NCBI RefSeq assembly: GCF_003574295.1
Contig: NZ_BHGK01000001.1
Location: forward strand, 620,001-684,000
Reading direction: 5' to 3'
Source of the DNA: Mediterraneibacter butyricigenes
Lineage (GTDB): Bacteria > Bacillota > Clostridia > Lachnospirales > Lachnospiraceae
Length of the DNA stretch: 64,000 nt
The notes under the pieces are model-generated. The model saw nothing but the letters and a program-made list of their open reading frames with translations, was not told the origin of the DNA and made no database searches. Position numbers and translations under genes: made by a program. Shown here one piece after another: positions 1-7,121 of this stretch (positions within the stretch are counted from its first letter, which is position 1; every line of letters starts with the position of its first letter).

Positions 1-2
1 TC

Positions 3-161
3 CATCACCTGGCTGACAACACTCAGGTCAACGCCGTCCTCCCGGTGGTTCCGGCAATCGTTCTAATCCTGCTCAGCGTCTTCCTGACACTGCTGGGTGG
101 ACTGATCCCGGCAAAAAAAGCGGCTAAAAGTGACCCAGTTGCAGCCCTGAGAAGTGAGTAA
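3..161 (+). CDS. ABC transporter permease, C-terminal end (5' part outside window)
   Basis: An open frame enters from the left edge and stops at TAA 159-161. It encodes a last transmembrane segment (roughly PVVPAIVLILLSVFLTLLGG) followed by the tail LIPAKKAAKSDPVAALRSE. An IPAxxAAxxDPxxALR end is characteristic of FtsX/MacB-type permeases of ABC exporters, which act in the cytoplasmic membrane with a separate ATPase. Only 52 codons are visible, so the substrate cannot be inferred. Confidence 0.75.
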   Translation, partial: HHLADNTQVNAVLPVVPAIVLILLSVFLTLLGGLIPAKKAAKSDPVAALRSE

Positions 162-233
162 AATATAACTTGCCTTATGCATTCCTTTTGTGGAAGAATC
201 AGGATAGATCATATACAGAAAGAAGGAAGTCTC

Positions 234-881
234 ATGAACCATACTTCTATAGATTTGGAATATCATCCAAAGAAAATAGCCGTACTCTTTCCCGGAGTCG
301 GCTATCATACAGACAAGCCTCTGCTGTATTACAGCAAGAAGCTCGCGAAATATTTAGGGTTTGAAATCCTGGAAGTTGCTTATCCACCGCTGCCTTCCGG
401 GATCAAAGGCTCTCCCGATAAAATGGAAGAAGCCTTTCTCCTGGCCCGGGCTCAGATAGAAGATCAACTGTCTTCCATCCCATTTGCCCGGTATGATTCC
501 GTCGTCTTTCTATCCAAAAGCATCGGAACTGCCCTCGCGGCATCTTACGCCGGGGATCACGCCCTGCCTGCACAGCATGTTTACTATACACCGGTCGCAG
601 CTTCCTTTCCGTTTATCAAAGAAACTTTAAAAAGCATCAGGCCTATTAAGGTGACAGCCCCTAAGGATGACACTTGTAGACCGAAACAGATTGGGTTTCA
701 TGGTACTGCAGATTCCTGGGCAGAGACCACTCAAATTCAGGCACTTGCCAAACAGATCAACCTGCCGTTGCATTTGATTCCGAATGCAGATCATTCCCTG
801 GAAACCGGCGATGTTCTGAAAGATCTGGACATTTTAAAAGAGGTTATGACTCAGACGTTTCATTTTTTAAAGATGTGTTAG
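234..881 (+). CDS. Small alpha/beta-hydrolase fold protein
   Basis: A 215-residue protein. ATG 234 is preferred because GAAGGAAG lies about 6 bases upstream; an in-frame upstream start at 177 lacks such a site. It has an alpha/beta-hydrolase plan: a beta-strand start (IAVLFPGVGYHTDKP), a nucleophile elbow-like FLSKSIGTALA, HGTADSW in the acid-residue region and a terminal NADHSLE histidine region. Substrate unknown. Its last codons (TGT TAG) lie inside the prophage attachment core, and the stop is kept after integration. It is convergent with the reductase gene now separated from it by the prophage. Confidence 0.7.
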   Translation: MNHTSIDLEYHPKKIAVLFPGVGYHTDKPLLYYSKKLAKYLGFEILEVAYPPLPSGIKGSPDKMEEAFLLARAQIEDQLSSIPFARYDSVVFLSKSIGTALAASYAGDHALPAQHVYYTPVAASFPFIKETLKSIRPIKVTAPKDDTCRPKQIGFHGTADSWAETTQIQALAKQINLPLHLIPNADHSLETGDVLKDLDILKEVMTQTFHFLKMC

Positions 882-886
882 AAATT
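866..886. other. attL: attL core
   Basis: A 21-bp sequence identical to 36950-36970. It covers the last codons and the TAG stop of the alpha/beta hydrolase. Bases just outside the repeat differ on both sides, so the match is bounded to 21 bp. Confidence 0.88.
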
Positions 887-918
887 ATAGGCGATAAACT
901 GCGTAAAATCGTGCTTTT

Positions 919-940
919 TGTCACTAACGTGTCGCTAACC
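919..940. other. Probable integrase arm-type sites, left
   Basis: Two adjacent copies of a GTGTCRCTAAC-like unit (TCACTAAC then GTGTCGCTAACC) lie about 35 bp inside attL. The same pair in swapped order occurs at 36804-36827 inside attR. Paired short direct repeats next to both att cores are the usual arrangement of arm-binding sites for tyrosine integrases. A CGTGCTTTTT repeat (910-919 and 964-973) flanks the left pair. Confidence 0.55.
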
Positions 941-992
941 GTTCACAATTATTATTTTTCACTCGTGCTTTTTAGCGTCGATTTTTCCCAGA

Positions 993-2066
993 TTATTTCT
1001 TCACGATTTTGATCTGAATCGCCTCGATTCGCTTCTTCATTCCAACAGATCCGGTGGAAAATCCGGAAGATACCCATGTTGTCCAGCCAACTGTCTGAAC
1101 GTGTGTCCGATACTGCAATTCATACCCTTCCGGAAGTCCTTCGATCTCCAGAATAAATGCTTCCAGTCTACGACCTTCCCCTTTGGATCCGATCAGAGTG
1201 TCTTTGCTTACATATCCCAGATCTTCCCATCCGGTTTTCTGTTCATGTACCTTTGCTTTTACTTTCAGGTCTGCTCCAAGCTTCTTTGCAGCATCTTCCA
1301 GATTCAACCAGAAGCCTTCCATTCTGAGACCATATCCGGTTGTTCCGGCTGTCTGACCGTCTCTTACTTCTGTGCAGTCCCCGATGGTCTGACAATGTGC
1401 TTTGTATTTTACGCCCATATCATTGATCGGATTGCCTGGCACCTGCTTACTCTTGGCAGAACTTCCACCGCCTTTGATTTCAGACGGGAAATCTCTGTAT
1501 ACCTCGTTCATGTCTACATTGCCAGAAATACCATTTACTTTTCCGTTGCTTGCATACTGCCAGATATCATACGTACCAGAAATTCCCTCTGGTTTCTTGG
1601 AGCTGTATCTTGCCACCCACTTCGTAAATCTATCCAGTTTGCTTCCGAGATACTTCTGCCACCAATACTGACCGGAATAGATACCGCACCAGTATCCGGC
1701 TGCCTCAATGATATCACCGAACACAATAGCATTCTGTGCTGCTACAGACTCCGTTCCTGCCTGTTCCAGATCGTAGTATACCGGATAACTCATTTTATCC
1801 TTATACGGGGCAACCAGTCTGAGGGCATGTGCTGCCTCGCTCTTAGCCTGTGTCACGGTCTTGGCATATGAATAGATATATACGCCCCACGGGATGCCAA
1901 GTCTGGTACATTCATCCGCATTACGTTTGAACTGCTTATCGTCCTGCGCTGCAATATTATCACCGTATCCGCATCGGATGATCGCTCCCTGAATTCCTGC
2001 CGCTTTCACTTTGTTCCAATCAATAGTTCCATTATGATAACTTACATCAATTATAACTTTTGCCAT
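993..2066 (-). CDS. Endolysin: GH25 lysozyme with ChW repeats
   Basis: A 357-residue phage lysin. Residues 1-200 are a GH25 muramidase: VIIDVSYHNGTIDW with the catalytic-type Asp near the N-terminus, PVYYDLE and DIWQYAS. Residues about 225-357 hold clostridial hydrophobic (ChW) repeats, seen as LRMEGFWLNL, GWEDLGYV, RLEAFILEIEG and VGWTTWVSSG, which bind the cell wall. ATG 2066 follows AAAGGAG by 6 bases; the longer frame has no ribosome site. It is the last late gene, next to attL. A hairpin at 2096-2126 separates it from the holin, so expression probably relies on readthrough. Confidence 0.93.
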   Translation of the reverse strand: MAKVIIDVSYHNGTIDWNKVKAAGIQGAIIRCGYGDNIAAQDDKQFKRNADECTRLGIPWGVYIYSYAKTVTQAKSEAAHALRLVAPYKDKMSYPVYYDLEQAGTESVAAQNAIVFGDIIEAAGYWCGIYSGQYWWQKYLGSKLDRFTKWVARYSSKKPEGISGTYDIWQYASNGKVNGISGNVDMNEVYRDFPSEIKGGGSSAKSKQVPGNPINDMGVKYKAHCQTIGDCTEVRDGQTAGTTGYGLRMEGFWLNLEDAAKKLGADLKVKAKVHEQKTGWEDLGYVSKDTLIGSKGEGRRLEAFILEIEGLPEGYELQYRTHVQTVGWTTWVSSGFSTGSVGMKKRIEAIQIKIVKK

Positions 2067-2095
2067 GCTGTCTCCTTTCTGTGCGATATTGCACA

Positions 2096-2126
2096 TACAA
2101 AAAGAGAGCCAACATTTGACTCTCTA
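2096..2126 (-). terminator. Terminator between toxin/holin region and endolysin
   Basis: AGAGAG(CC) and (GA)CTCTCT form a stem with a short loop, followed on the minus strand by CTTTTTG. It could end the toxin mRNA and act as an attenuator for the endolysin. Confidence 0.6.
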
Positions 2127-2134
2127 AAAAATGA

Positions 2135-2163
2135 TTGATATTTATAAATATATATCATATAAT
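2135..2163 (+). promoter_or_regulatory. Strong promoter of the antisense RNA
   Basis: TTGATA (2135-2140), a 17-bp spacer and TATAAT (2158-2163), close to the housekeeping sigma consensus. It faces away from all neighbouring phage genes and predicts a start near 2170. Confidence 0.75.
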
Positions 2164-2169
2164 GCAAAT

Positions 2170-2260
2170 AGGAAGAGCAACCGCCCACAAGGGGTTGACC
2201 CATTTATGTAGAGTAGATTACCACCCTGAAACCGGTCAAAGTTTTAGAGGGTGGTTTTCT
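2170..2260 (+). ncRNA. Antisense antitoxin RNA, about 90 nt
   Basis: A predicted transcript runs from the promoter at 2135-2163 to a rho-independent terminator (ACCACCCT ... AGGGTGGT then TTTTCT, 2219-2260). It carries no ribosome site or plausible frame. It lies opposite the 3' part of the toxin mRNA, and its segment 2201-2232 is a direct repeat of 2373-2408 in the toxin 5' leader, so it can pair with both. This is the par/Fst-like geometry of type I antitoxins: convergent RNAs sharing direct repeats. The RNA is inferred from sequence only. Confidence 0.65.
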
Positions 2261-2408
2261 ATTGCTTAATATATTATCTGATAAACGTAAATACGAATGT
2301 CAGCAATGCAAAAAGGAACATTCCGAAGGCCATCAGGTCTTTAAAATCAAAATGTTTCATCAGCACCACCCCCATTCTATGTAGAATAGAGGTCAGCCAC
2401 CCTGCAAC
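2201..2408. repeat. Direct repeats flanking the toxin gene
   Basis: Two related units, 2201-2232 and 2373-2408, share CATT(C)TATGTAGARTAGA followed by CCACCCTGNAAC. One lies in the antitoxin RNA and one in the toxin leader, allowing RNA-RNA pairing. Confidence 0.7.
2274..2360 (-). CDS. Holin-like type I toxin peptide, 28 aa
   Basis: ATG 2360 opens a 28-residue frame, MKHFDFKDLMAFGMFLFALL then TFVFTFIR, stopping at 2274-2276. It has a short polar N-terminus, a single hydrophobic helix with the MFLFALLTFV signature and a basic end. This matches the putative holin-like toxin peptides common in Firmicutes prophages. GGGGGTGG lies 5-12 bases upstream. It has its own promoter and an opposing small RNA. 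Expected action is membrane depolarisation when unpaired from the antisense RNA. Alternative: a tiny accessory holin. Confidence 0.75.
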   Translation of the reverse strand: MKHFDFKDLMAFGMFLFALLTFVFTFIR

Positions 2409-2425
2409 ACGATTGCTCTAAATCT

Positions 2426-2454
2426 ATCTTATCATTCTTTCTCTGTTACTTCAA
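2426..2454 (-). promoter_or_regulatory. Toxin promoter
   Basis: On the minus strand TTGAAG (2454-2449), 17-bp spacer, TAAGAT (2431-2426). It begins directly after the holin stop codon and predicts a leader of about 60 nt that includes the direct repeat 2373-2408. Confidence 0.5.
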
Positions 2455-2457
2455 TTC

Positions 2458-2751
2458 TTATTCTTCTTTCCCTGCCTGCTTAATAATCTGGTTCACATAT
2501 GTACTTAATCCAGCCGTCAAAATCCCCTGGACAATCGAGGTAAACACAGCCATCGCCATTTCCTGACCGTTTCCAATGGGACTGTTTGCCCACACCCAGA
2601 TACCGCACAATGCAATGCCGCATCCTCCGAGCAGCAGCGGAATATTTTTATCTGCCACCGTCTGGGCTTTTTTCAACGCCATCCCGATAAAATACAATAC
2701 TACCGCTACAACTACCAGTTCCGGTTTGATATAATTCATGATCTGTTCCAT
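2458..2751 (-). CDS. Phage holin
   Basis: 97 residues with two hydrophobic helices (about 11-26 and 38-55), an amphipathic third segment (MAMAVFTSIVQGILTAGLSTYV) and a charged tail KQAGKEE. This is the plan of the phage_holin_5_2-type family of Clostridia phages. It makes membrane lesions that release the endolysin encoded downstream. GGTAGGAAAACA precedes ATG 2751. It lies between the tail genes and the endolysin, as expected of a lysis cassette. Confidence 0.85.
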   Translation of the reverse strand: MEQIMNYIKPELVVVAVVLYFIGMALKKAQTVADKNIPLLLGGCGIALCGIWVWANSPIGNGQEMAMAVFTSIVQGILTAGLSTYVNQIIKQAGKEE

Positions 2752-2760
2752 GTTGTTTTC

Positions 2761-3135
2761 CTACCTTTCTTTTTCTTTCTTTTTAAGATGCAGCTCTTCA
2801 ATCTCGTGCATCATCTTCGTTATCATCCCATTGCCGCCCAATTCATGATACGCCTCGTACATTTCACAGAAATTCTGGTATGCATAGGACGGAATCTCTC
2901 CGATCTTCATGTACTTGTCGTGGTATTCAATAAGTTGAACCCTAAGCAGGAGCATTGTACCCTTGCTGTTGGCCAACCTTTCCTCTGCCTCCTTGGCGAT
3001 GCGATCATTTCTTTCCTTGGCATCTGCGATCTTCTGTTTTTTCTGCTCCTGAAGTAGCCAAATTATGTACCCCATAATGGCAGTTAAAAAGATCGGCAGG
3101 GCAATGAGATAAGTTTGAAACAAAAACTCTTTCAT
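2761..3135 (-). CDS. Membrane-anchored coiled-coil phage protein
   Basis: 124 residues: one N-terminal membrane helix (about 8-27, ALPIFLTAIMGYIIWLL) then a charged helix rich in K, E and A (QEQKKQKIADAKERNDRIAKE), ending EELHLKKKEKER. ATG 3135 is chosen over an upstream in-frame ATG because AAGGG lies about 10 bases before it. Its place 9 bp upstream of the holin suggests a lysis-related role such as a second holin or antiholin, but no catalytic motif is visible. Confidence 0.6.
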   Translation of the reverse strand: MKEFLFQTYLIALPIFLTAIMGYIIWLLQEQKKQKIADAKERNDRIAKEAEERLANSKGTMLLLRVQLIEYHDKYMKIGEIPSYAYQNFCEMYEAYHELGGNGMITKMMHEIEELHLKKKEKER

Positions 3136-3165
3136 TTTTCCAACCCTTTTCTTATTAAAATACAC

Positions 3166-3191
3166 ATAAAAATAAGACCGTAACCGGTCTT
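3166..3191 (-). terminator. Late-operon terminator/attenuator
   Basis: AAGACCG-GTTA-CGGTCTT stem on the minus strand followed by ATTTTTATG, a clear rho-independent signal between the tail-fibre group and the lysis group. Confidence 0.75.
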
Positions 3192-3216
3192 GCTCTAATC
3201 TCCATATGCTTTATCA

Positions 3217-3408
3217 CTATTCCTTGGCTTCTTTTTCAGTAGCCTCTTCTACCGGCTCTGTACCCTCAGTCTCTGAACTCACTCCAGCCAGTTCTCCCAT
3301 TCCAGAATCCACCAGAATGTCTTTCACCTTATTCTTTAAGAGTCTCGGTACCTGTGCGTAAGTCTTCTTTCCTAACATAATCTGCTGTGCCCATAACATT
3401 GCCATCAT
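3217..3408 (-). CDS. Small XkdX/CD1375-like phage protein
   Basis: 63 residues starting MMAMLWAQQIMLGKKTYAQV; GGAGGTAAAG lies just before two adjacent ATGs (3408, 3405), which rules out the longer frame. The segment GKKTYAQVPRLLKNKVKDIL resembles very small proteins encoded after tail-fibre genes in Firmicutes phages. The C-terminus is acidic and low complexity (SSETEGTEPVEEATEKEAKE). Role unknown; probably accessory to the tail tip. Confidence 0.55.
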   Translation of the reverse strand: MMAMLWAQQIMLGKKTYAQVPRLLKNKVKDILVDSGMGELAGVSSETEGTEPVEEATEKEAKE

Positions 3409-3464
3409 TTCTTTACCTCCTGAATTTTGAAATAATAAATATATGTTCGTTAATAAAGTTACCA

Positions 3465-3920
3465 TTACTGATACACAACCTCGGACATTTCCAAAACGCA
3501 CCCAAGCAAGGTATCGCTTGAACTCTGCAATTCAGATATTCCCTTTTTAAGTTGCTCATTTTCAGTCCGTAATGCTGAATTGCTTTCTTTCAGATCATCT
3601 GCCGTCTCCGTCAATTCTTTCACCATTGTTTCCAATCGCTCTGTCTTTTCTGCCGGAGTTTCTTCTGCCTTATACAAAACCACTCCCATAATTCCAGCTG
3701 AATACTTTACAATAGCTTCAAACTGCTGATACTTTTCGTATGTTCCAATCGTGGACATTCTTTCGCTTACAATCATTTTTGCCGTCTTGAATTCATCTGA
3801 AAAGATTTCTTTAAGCTTCTCCTCCGAACTCTGGATCACCTTGATCAGAAGCGCTCCATCAGTTTGTTCTTCTACGGACTGTACTTGCAGTTCCGAAGCA
3901 TCATTAAACGTTATTTTCAC
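3465..3920 (-). CDS. Tail-associated coiled-coil protein
   Basis: 151 residues: a beta-rich N-terminal half (MKITFNDASELQVQSVEEQT) and a coiled coil over about residues 90-138 (TERLETMVKELTETADDLKE ...). It lies directly after the receptor-binding/baseplate gene, a slot often taken by small tail-tip or fibre-chaperone proteins. The function is inferred from position. Confidence 0.55.
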   Translation of the reverse strand: MKITFNDASELQVQSVEEQTDGALLIKVIQSSEEKLKEIFSDEFKTAKMIVSERMSTIGTYEKYQQFEAIVKYSAGIMGVVLYKAEETPAEKTERLETMVKELTETADDLKESNSALRTENEQLKKGISELQSSSDTLLGCVLEMSEVVYQ

Positions 3921-3932
3921 TTATATCCCTCC

Positions 3933-5351
3933 CTACGCTACTACATAGTCACCAGAGATTACATAAACATTATTTGCTGACAACGGATCGCCTGCTGTTG
4001 TAATTAAAATCTCACCAGAAGCAACTCCTGTTGTTTTATCTACATATGCGCCTACCGCCGTACTTGACCCTTTGTATTTTGTGATAGCAAGTGCGGCTGC
4101 AAATTTAGGCTGTGGAAAACCTCTCAACATTACCCAGTAGTTTTTCGAACCTAGGTCAGATGTAATCTTTATTTTAAGCTGTATATGTGCCATTTTGTTT
4201 TGCACATAATATCCACCCTCTACCAAACTACATCTATTTGAATTAATGTTTATTCCGGTACTTATAAGTTGTCCTGTGCCATATGTTTGCCTACTCCACC
4301 CAAGCCATTTTCCATTTACATATGTGTTTACCCATGTTGCCGGGATATTTGTATTAACTGTCCATCCAGTGATTCTGACCATGACAATCGGACCAGTAAC
4401 CCAAGAAACTTCTCTCACTCCGCACGCACAATCTGACGGAAGATTGGTAGTGCCAGAATTCCAATTTGCAACGAATGTGGTTTTATTATTTTCTCCGTTT
4501 GGATTATTCAAATCTACCAATAACGCATTGTTAGAAGTCCCTTTTTTCCATACATCGCTAAAACCAAACCCGACATTTATATCAACCCATGGTTGCCAAG
4601 CATTTGAATTATAGTTTCTGTAGGCCAATAACCTAGAACCAATGGTTGCATCTATATGAAACGTTATTTGCACTACTTTGCTGTAACATATAGTAACAAC
4701 CCACATTCCACTTGAATACGGCGGTACATTTGTACATTTACTTATTTCACTAACAAAAACACCTGTTGGCATATCATTAAAATCACCAGAATAACTTTTT
4801 CGTGGAAGCATCGGGGTATAATTGCTTAATCCAGACACCTTTGAGACTAAACCAGGCACATCCGAAAGATTTCCGCCAAGAACAGAGAGCATTTTCATTA
4901 CTCCAGTCACCTGGATCCCGTCAAGCTCTACCTTAAATACAGGACAATCATCAACCAGATCTCCATTCTGCAAATTTCCAACCGTATATTCCGGCACGGT
5001 CGGGCTCGATTCCGCCGGAGTTCCCTTCAGCACAACCCAATCGCAGGATTCAATTCCGGTTTCCTCATTTCTGGTATACCGGTTTACAACCAAGTCAATC
5101 CTCTTCATCCCCTGACTACCATTTTCAAGTTCAACCTCGTCATAGGTTCCGGTATCTACGCAGGATACATTTCCGTGATGGCATAACATACCACTTCGGA
5201 TCTTCAATGCATTGTTCGACACCAGTTCCGGTTCCAGATTCTCTCCGCCTGCAATGATATAACTTTCATCACCAATGATTCCTTCCATAATCTGCCGGAA
5301 CTGATGGCTGGTCACATGAGGTGATCCAGTCTTTCCGCTAATTATTTTCAT
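3933..5351 (-). CDS. Receptor-binding / baseplate protein with knob-like domains
   Basis: 472 residues from ATG 5351. The preceding GGAG overlaps the end of the upstream gene; an ATG 6 bases earlier is also possible. The N-terminal 170 residues (KIISGKTGSPHVTSHQFRQI ... YTVGNLQNGDLVDDCPVFKV) form a phage baseplate module. Two pyocin-knob-like stretches follow, with signatures GVFVSEIS ... WQPWVDIN and ITGWTVNTN ... WLGWSRQ, then a beta-rich C-terminus. The probable job is host-surface recognition at the tail tip. The last 14 codons of the preceding gene overlap its start. Confidence 0.7.
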   Translation of the reverse strand: MKIISGKTGSPHVTSHQFRQIMEGIIGDESYIIAGGENLEPELVSNNALKIRSGMLCHHGNVSCVDTGTYDEVELENGSQGMKRIDLVVNRYTRNEETGIESCDWVVLKGTPAESSPTVPEYTVGNLQNGDLVDDCPVFKVELDGIQVTGVMKMLSVLGGNLSDVPGLVSKVSGLSNYTPMLPRKSYSGDFNDMPTGVFVSEISKCTNVPPYSSGMWVVTICYSKVVQITFHIDATIGSRLLAYRNYNSNAWQPWVDINVGFGFSDVWKKGTSNNALLVDLNNPNGENNKTTFVANWNSGTTNLPSDCACGVREVSWVTGPIVMVRITGWTVNTNIPATWVNTYVNGKWLGWSRQTYGTGQLISTGININSNRCSLVEGGYYVQNKMAHIQLKIKITSDLGSKNYWVMLRGFPQPKFAAALAITKYKGSSTAVGAYVDKTTGVASGEILITTAGDPLSANNVYVISGDYVVA

Positions 5352-6342
5352 CGTCATTTTCTCCTTCCAATTGATACTCTTTCGATTCCACGCCTGCCGT
5401 AACACTGTATACGATATTCTCAACCGGCTTTGATGCATACATTCCGGTCAGATAGTCTCGACCGCCTACGATGTCACCAATCGCTACATTAATTCCAAGT
5501 CGCTCCACATCCATACCAAATGTCTTTTTACTGCATACTTTCTGCAAGCGCTTATTTGCCTGGCTTTCCAGTTCGTCCGTTTCCGTCGATGTATTCTCAT
5601 ACACTTCTGTTATCTCATCCAGACCTTTGTAGTACTGCGTTTTCTTAATGGATCCATCCGGCCAGACATACAGGTGAAATACGTTTCTGTCTTGCATCTC
5701 ACCTTTCCCGGTCACAATCAGATGATTCACGCCGTCTCTTTTATCTTCCATCGTGTAATTCAATCCAGAATCCTTTGACAGCTCTATCTGATCTGAATAA
5801 TCTACCACCGGTACTGCCTGAACTAATACATATCCAGGAACCCCTCGTTCTCGTTTATGCTGAATGTCTAACCGATATCCTTTACTTTGCAGCATCTTAT
5901 TAATACCGCTCAACAGTGTGCAATACCGGTCAAACTGGAAGTTCTTTACCGATACTCCGGTATTCTCTCCTGATACAACATACAGTCCGCCGAATTCCGG
6001 TTCAATCAATTCTTTCATAACTGCGTTCAACTCACCAGATACCACTTTGTAGTCACTACCGTCTGGCGGCGATATGATCTTGTGCTCCATTCTTCCTCGC
6101 CAGGTATATCCTTGCAATTCGATATAATCCAATGTTGTACTGGTTAAAACATTCCCTATAATTCCGCCGAACTCTGTGTCAGGAACATAAACCAGGTTTC
6201 CAAACATCATGTCCTCTGTCCAGTTGCATCTCGCAATCTTGACTGAGAATGTCTTATCATCCCCATTTACATCAAAACTGCAATTTGCATCCATTAAAGG
6301 ATTGGATCCAATTTCCTTTTGAAGAGTTGCTAATATTACCAT
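5338..6342 (-). CDS. Gp37-like siphovirus tail-tip protein
   Basis: 334 residues resembling the ReqiPepy6 Gp37-like family of tail proteins: WTEDMMFGNLVYVPDTEFGG, IELQGYTWRGRM, LNYTMEDKRDGVNHLIVTGKGE and GDIVGGRD. It follows the Dit gene with a 7-bp overlap and precedes the receptor-binding protein, the Tal/baseplate hub position. Likely a structural hub of the tail tip. Confidence 0.78.
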   Translation of the reverse strand: MVILATLQKEIGSNPLMDANCSFDVNGDDKTFSVKIARCNWTEDMMFGNLVYVPDTEFGGIIGNVLTSTTLDYIELQGYTWRGRMEHKIISPPDGSDYKVVSGELNAVMKELIEPEFGGLYVVSGENTGVSVKNFQFDRYCTLLSGINKMLQSKGYRLDIQHKRERGVPGYVLVQAVPVVDYSDQIELSKDSGLNYTMEDKRDGVNHLIVTGKGEMQDRNVFHLYVWPDGSIKKTQYYKGLDEITEVYENTSTETDELESQANKRLQKVCSKKTFGMDVERLGINVAIGDIVGGRDYLTGMYASKPVENIVYSVTAGVESKEYQLEGENDDENN

Positions 6343-7121
6343 TTTGCTTCCCTCCGTTTTACGAAAATCGACAGATCTATACCAAATCCGCCAGACCAGT
6401 TTACCGCTACCATGCCCGACGGGATTTTTTCAAAGACAGAATAGTCATAGCCCCTGACGTCAAACAGATTTGCCGTTGTTCCATTCAGTAGATACTTTAT
6501 GATCGTCTGCTCCATACTGTTGATAATCAGGTACTCCCCTCGTTCCAAAGTCGTAAAAACTTCATAAGGATATCCATTAATCAGTATTTTAGGATTGGTA
6601 CAAGGACCATACACAACCATCTCAAAGTCCGACGGGATAATATGGTCAATCTCGAATGCGGCAGATCCTCGTTTCTCATTTGCAAAATCAAACGGAAAAT
6701 CGAACGGAAAATCCAAACCATTCGCCGACGTAGGTTCATCCTGTGGGAAAAACTGTTTATTCAGGATTGTGATCCATGATAACTCCGGTGCCAGAAACGT
6801 AAGTTCTACCTCGGTATACACATAGCCTTTCCACCCTGTTTTCTTCGTCTTATAAATCTGACAGGGCAAAAATGTATCATTTACATATAAACGTCCATAT
6901 TTTCCGGTTTCTGAATCCACGGAAATGATCTTATACAGCTTTTCCATGTTCTGAATGAACTCTTCTCTTTTTCCAAATACATCTAACGTAATTACCTTTT
7001 CATACCCTTCCTCTGTCGATTCCCATGTACTGTCAAACCAATCTGCTTCTACTGTGCGAAAAGGCGCCCTGGTCAACCAGAGCACCTCTCCCTTGCTGTT
7101 TTTATAATATGCTTTTATCAT
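6336..7121 (-). CDS. Distal tail (Dit-like) protein
   Basis: 261 residues with the siphovirus tail-component plan: N-terminal WLTRAPFRTVEADWFDSTWE, the middle ELTFLAPELSWI and the C-terminal GEYLIINSMEQTIIKYLLNG. A local FPFDFPFDF duplication (about residues 138-146) is in the linker. It overlaps the tape-measure stop by 4 bp and the next gene by 7 bp, so the tail-tip genes are translationally coupled. Dit joins the tail tube to the baseplate. Confidence 0.82.
   Translation of the reverse strand: MIKAYYKNSKGEVLWLTRAPFRTVEADWFDSTWESTEEGYEKVITLDVFGKREEFIQNMEKLYKIISVDSETGKYGRLYVNDTFLPCQIYKTKKTGWKGYVYTEVELTFLAPELSWITILNKQFFPQDEPTSANGLDFPFDFPFDFANEKRGSAAFEIDHIIPSDFEMVVYGPCTNPKILINGYPYEVFTTLERGEYLIINSMEQTIIKYLLNGTTANLFDVRGYDYSVFEKIPSGMVAVNWSGGFGIDLSIFVKRREAKW

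Noticed and set aside
1101-1871. Long plus-strand open frame opposite the endolysin
   Set aside because: Antisense shadow with unlikely composition; the minus-strand GH25 lysin is clear and has a ribosome site.
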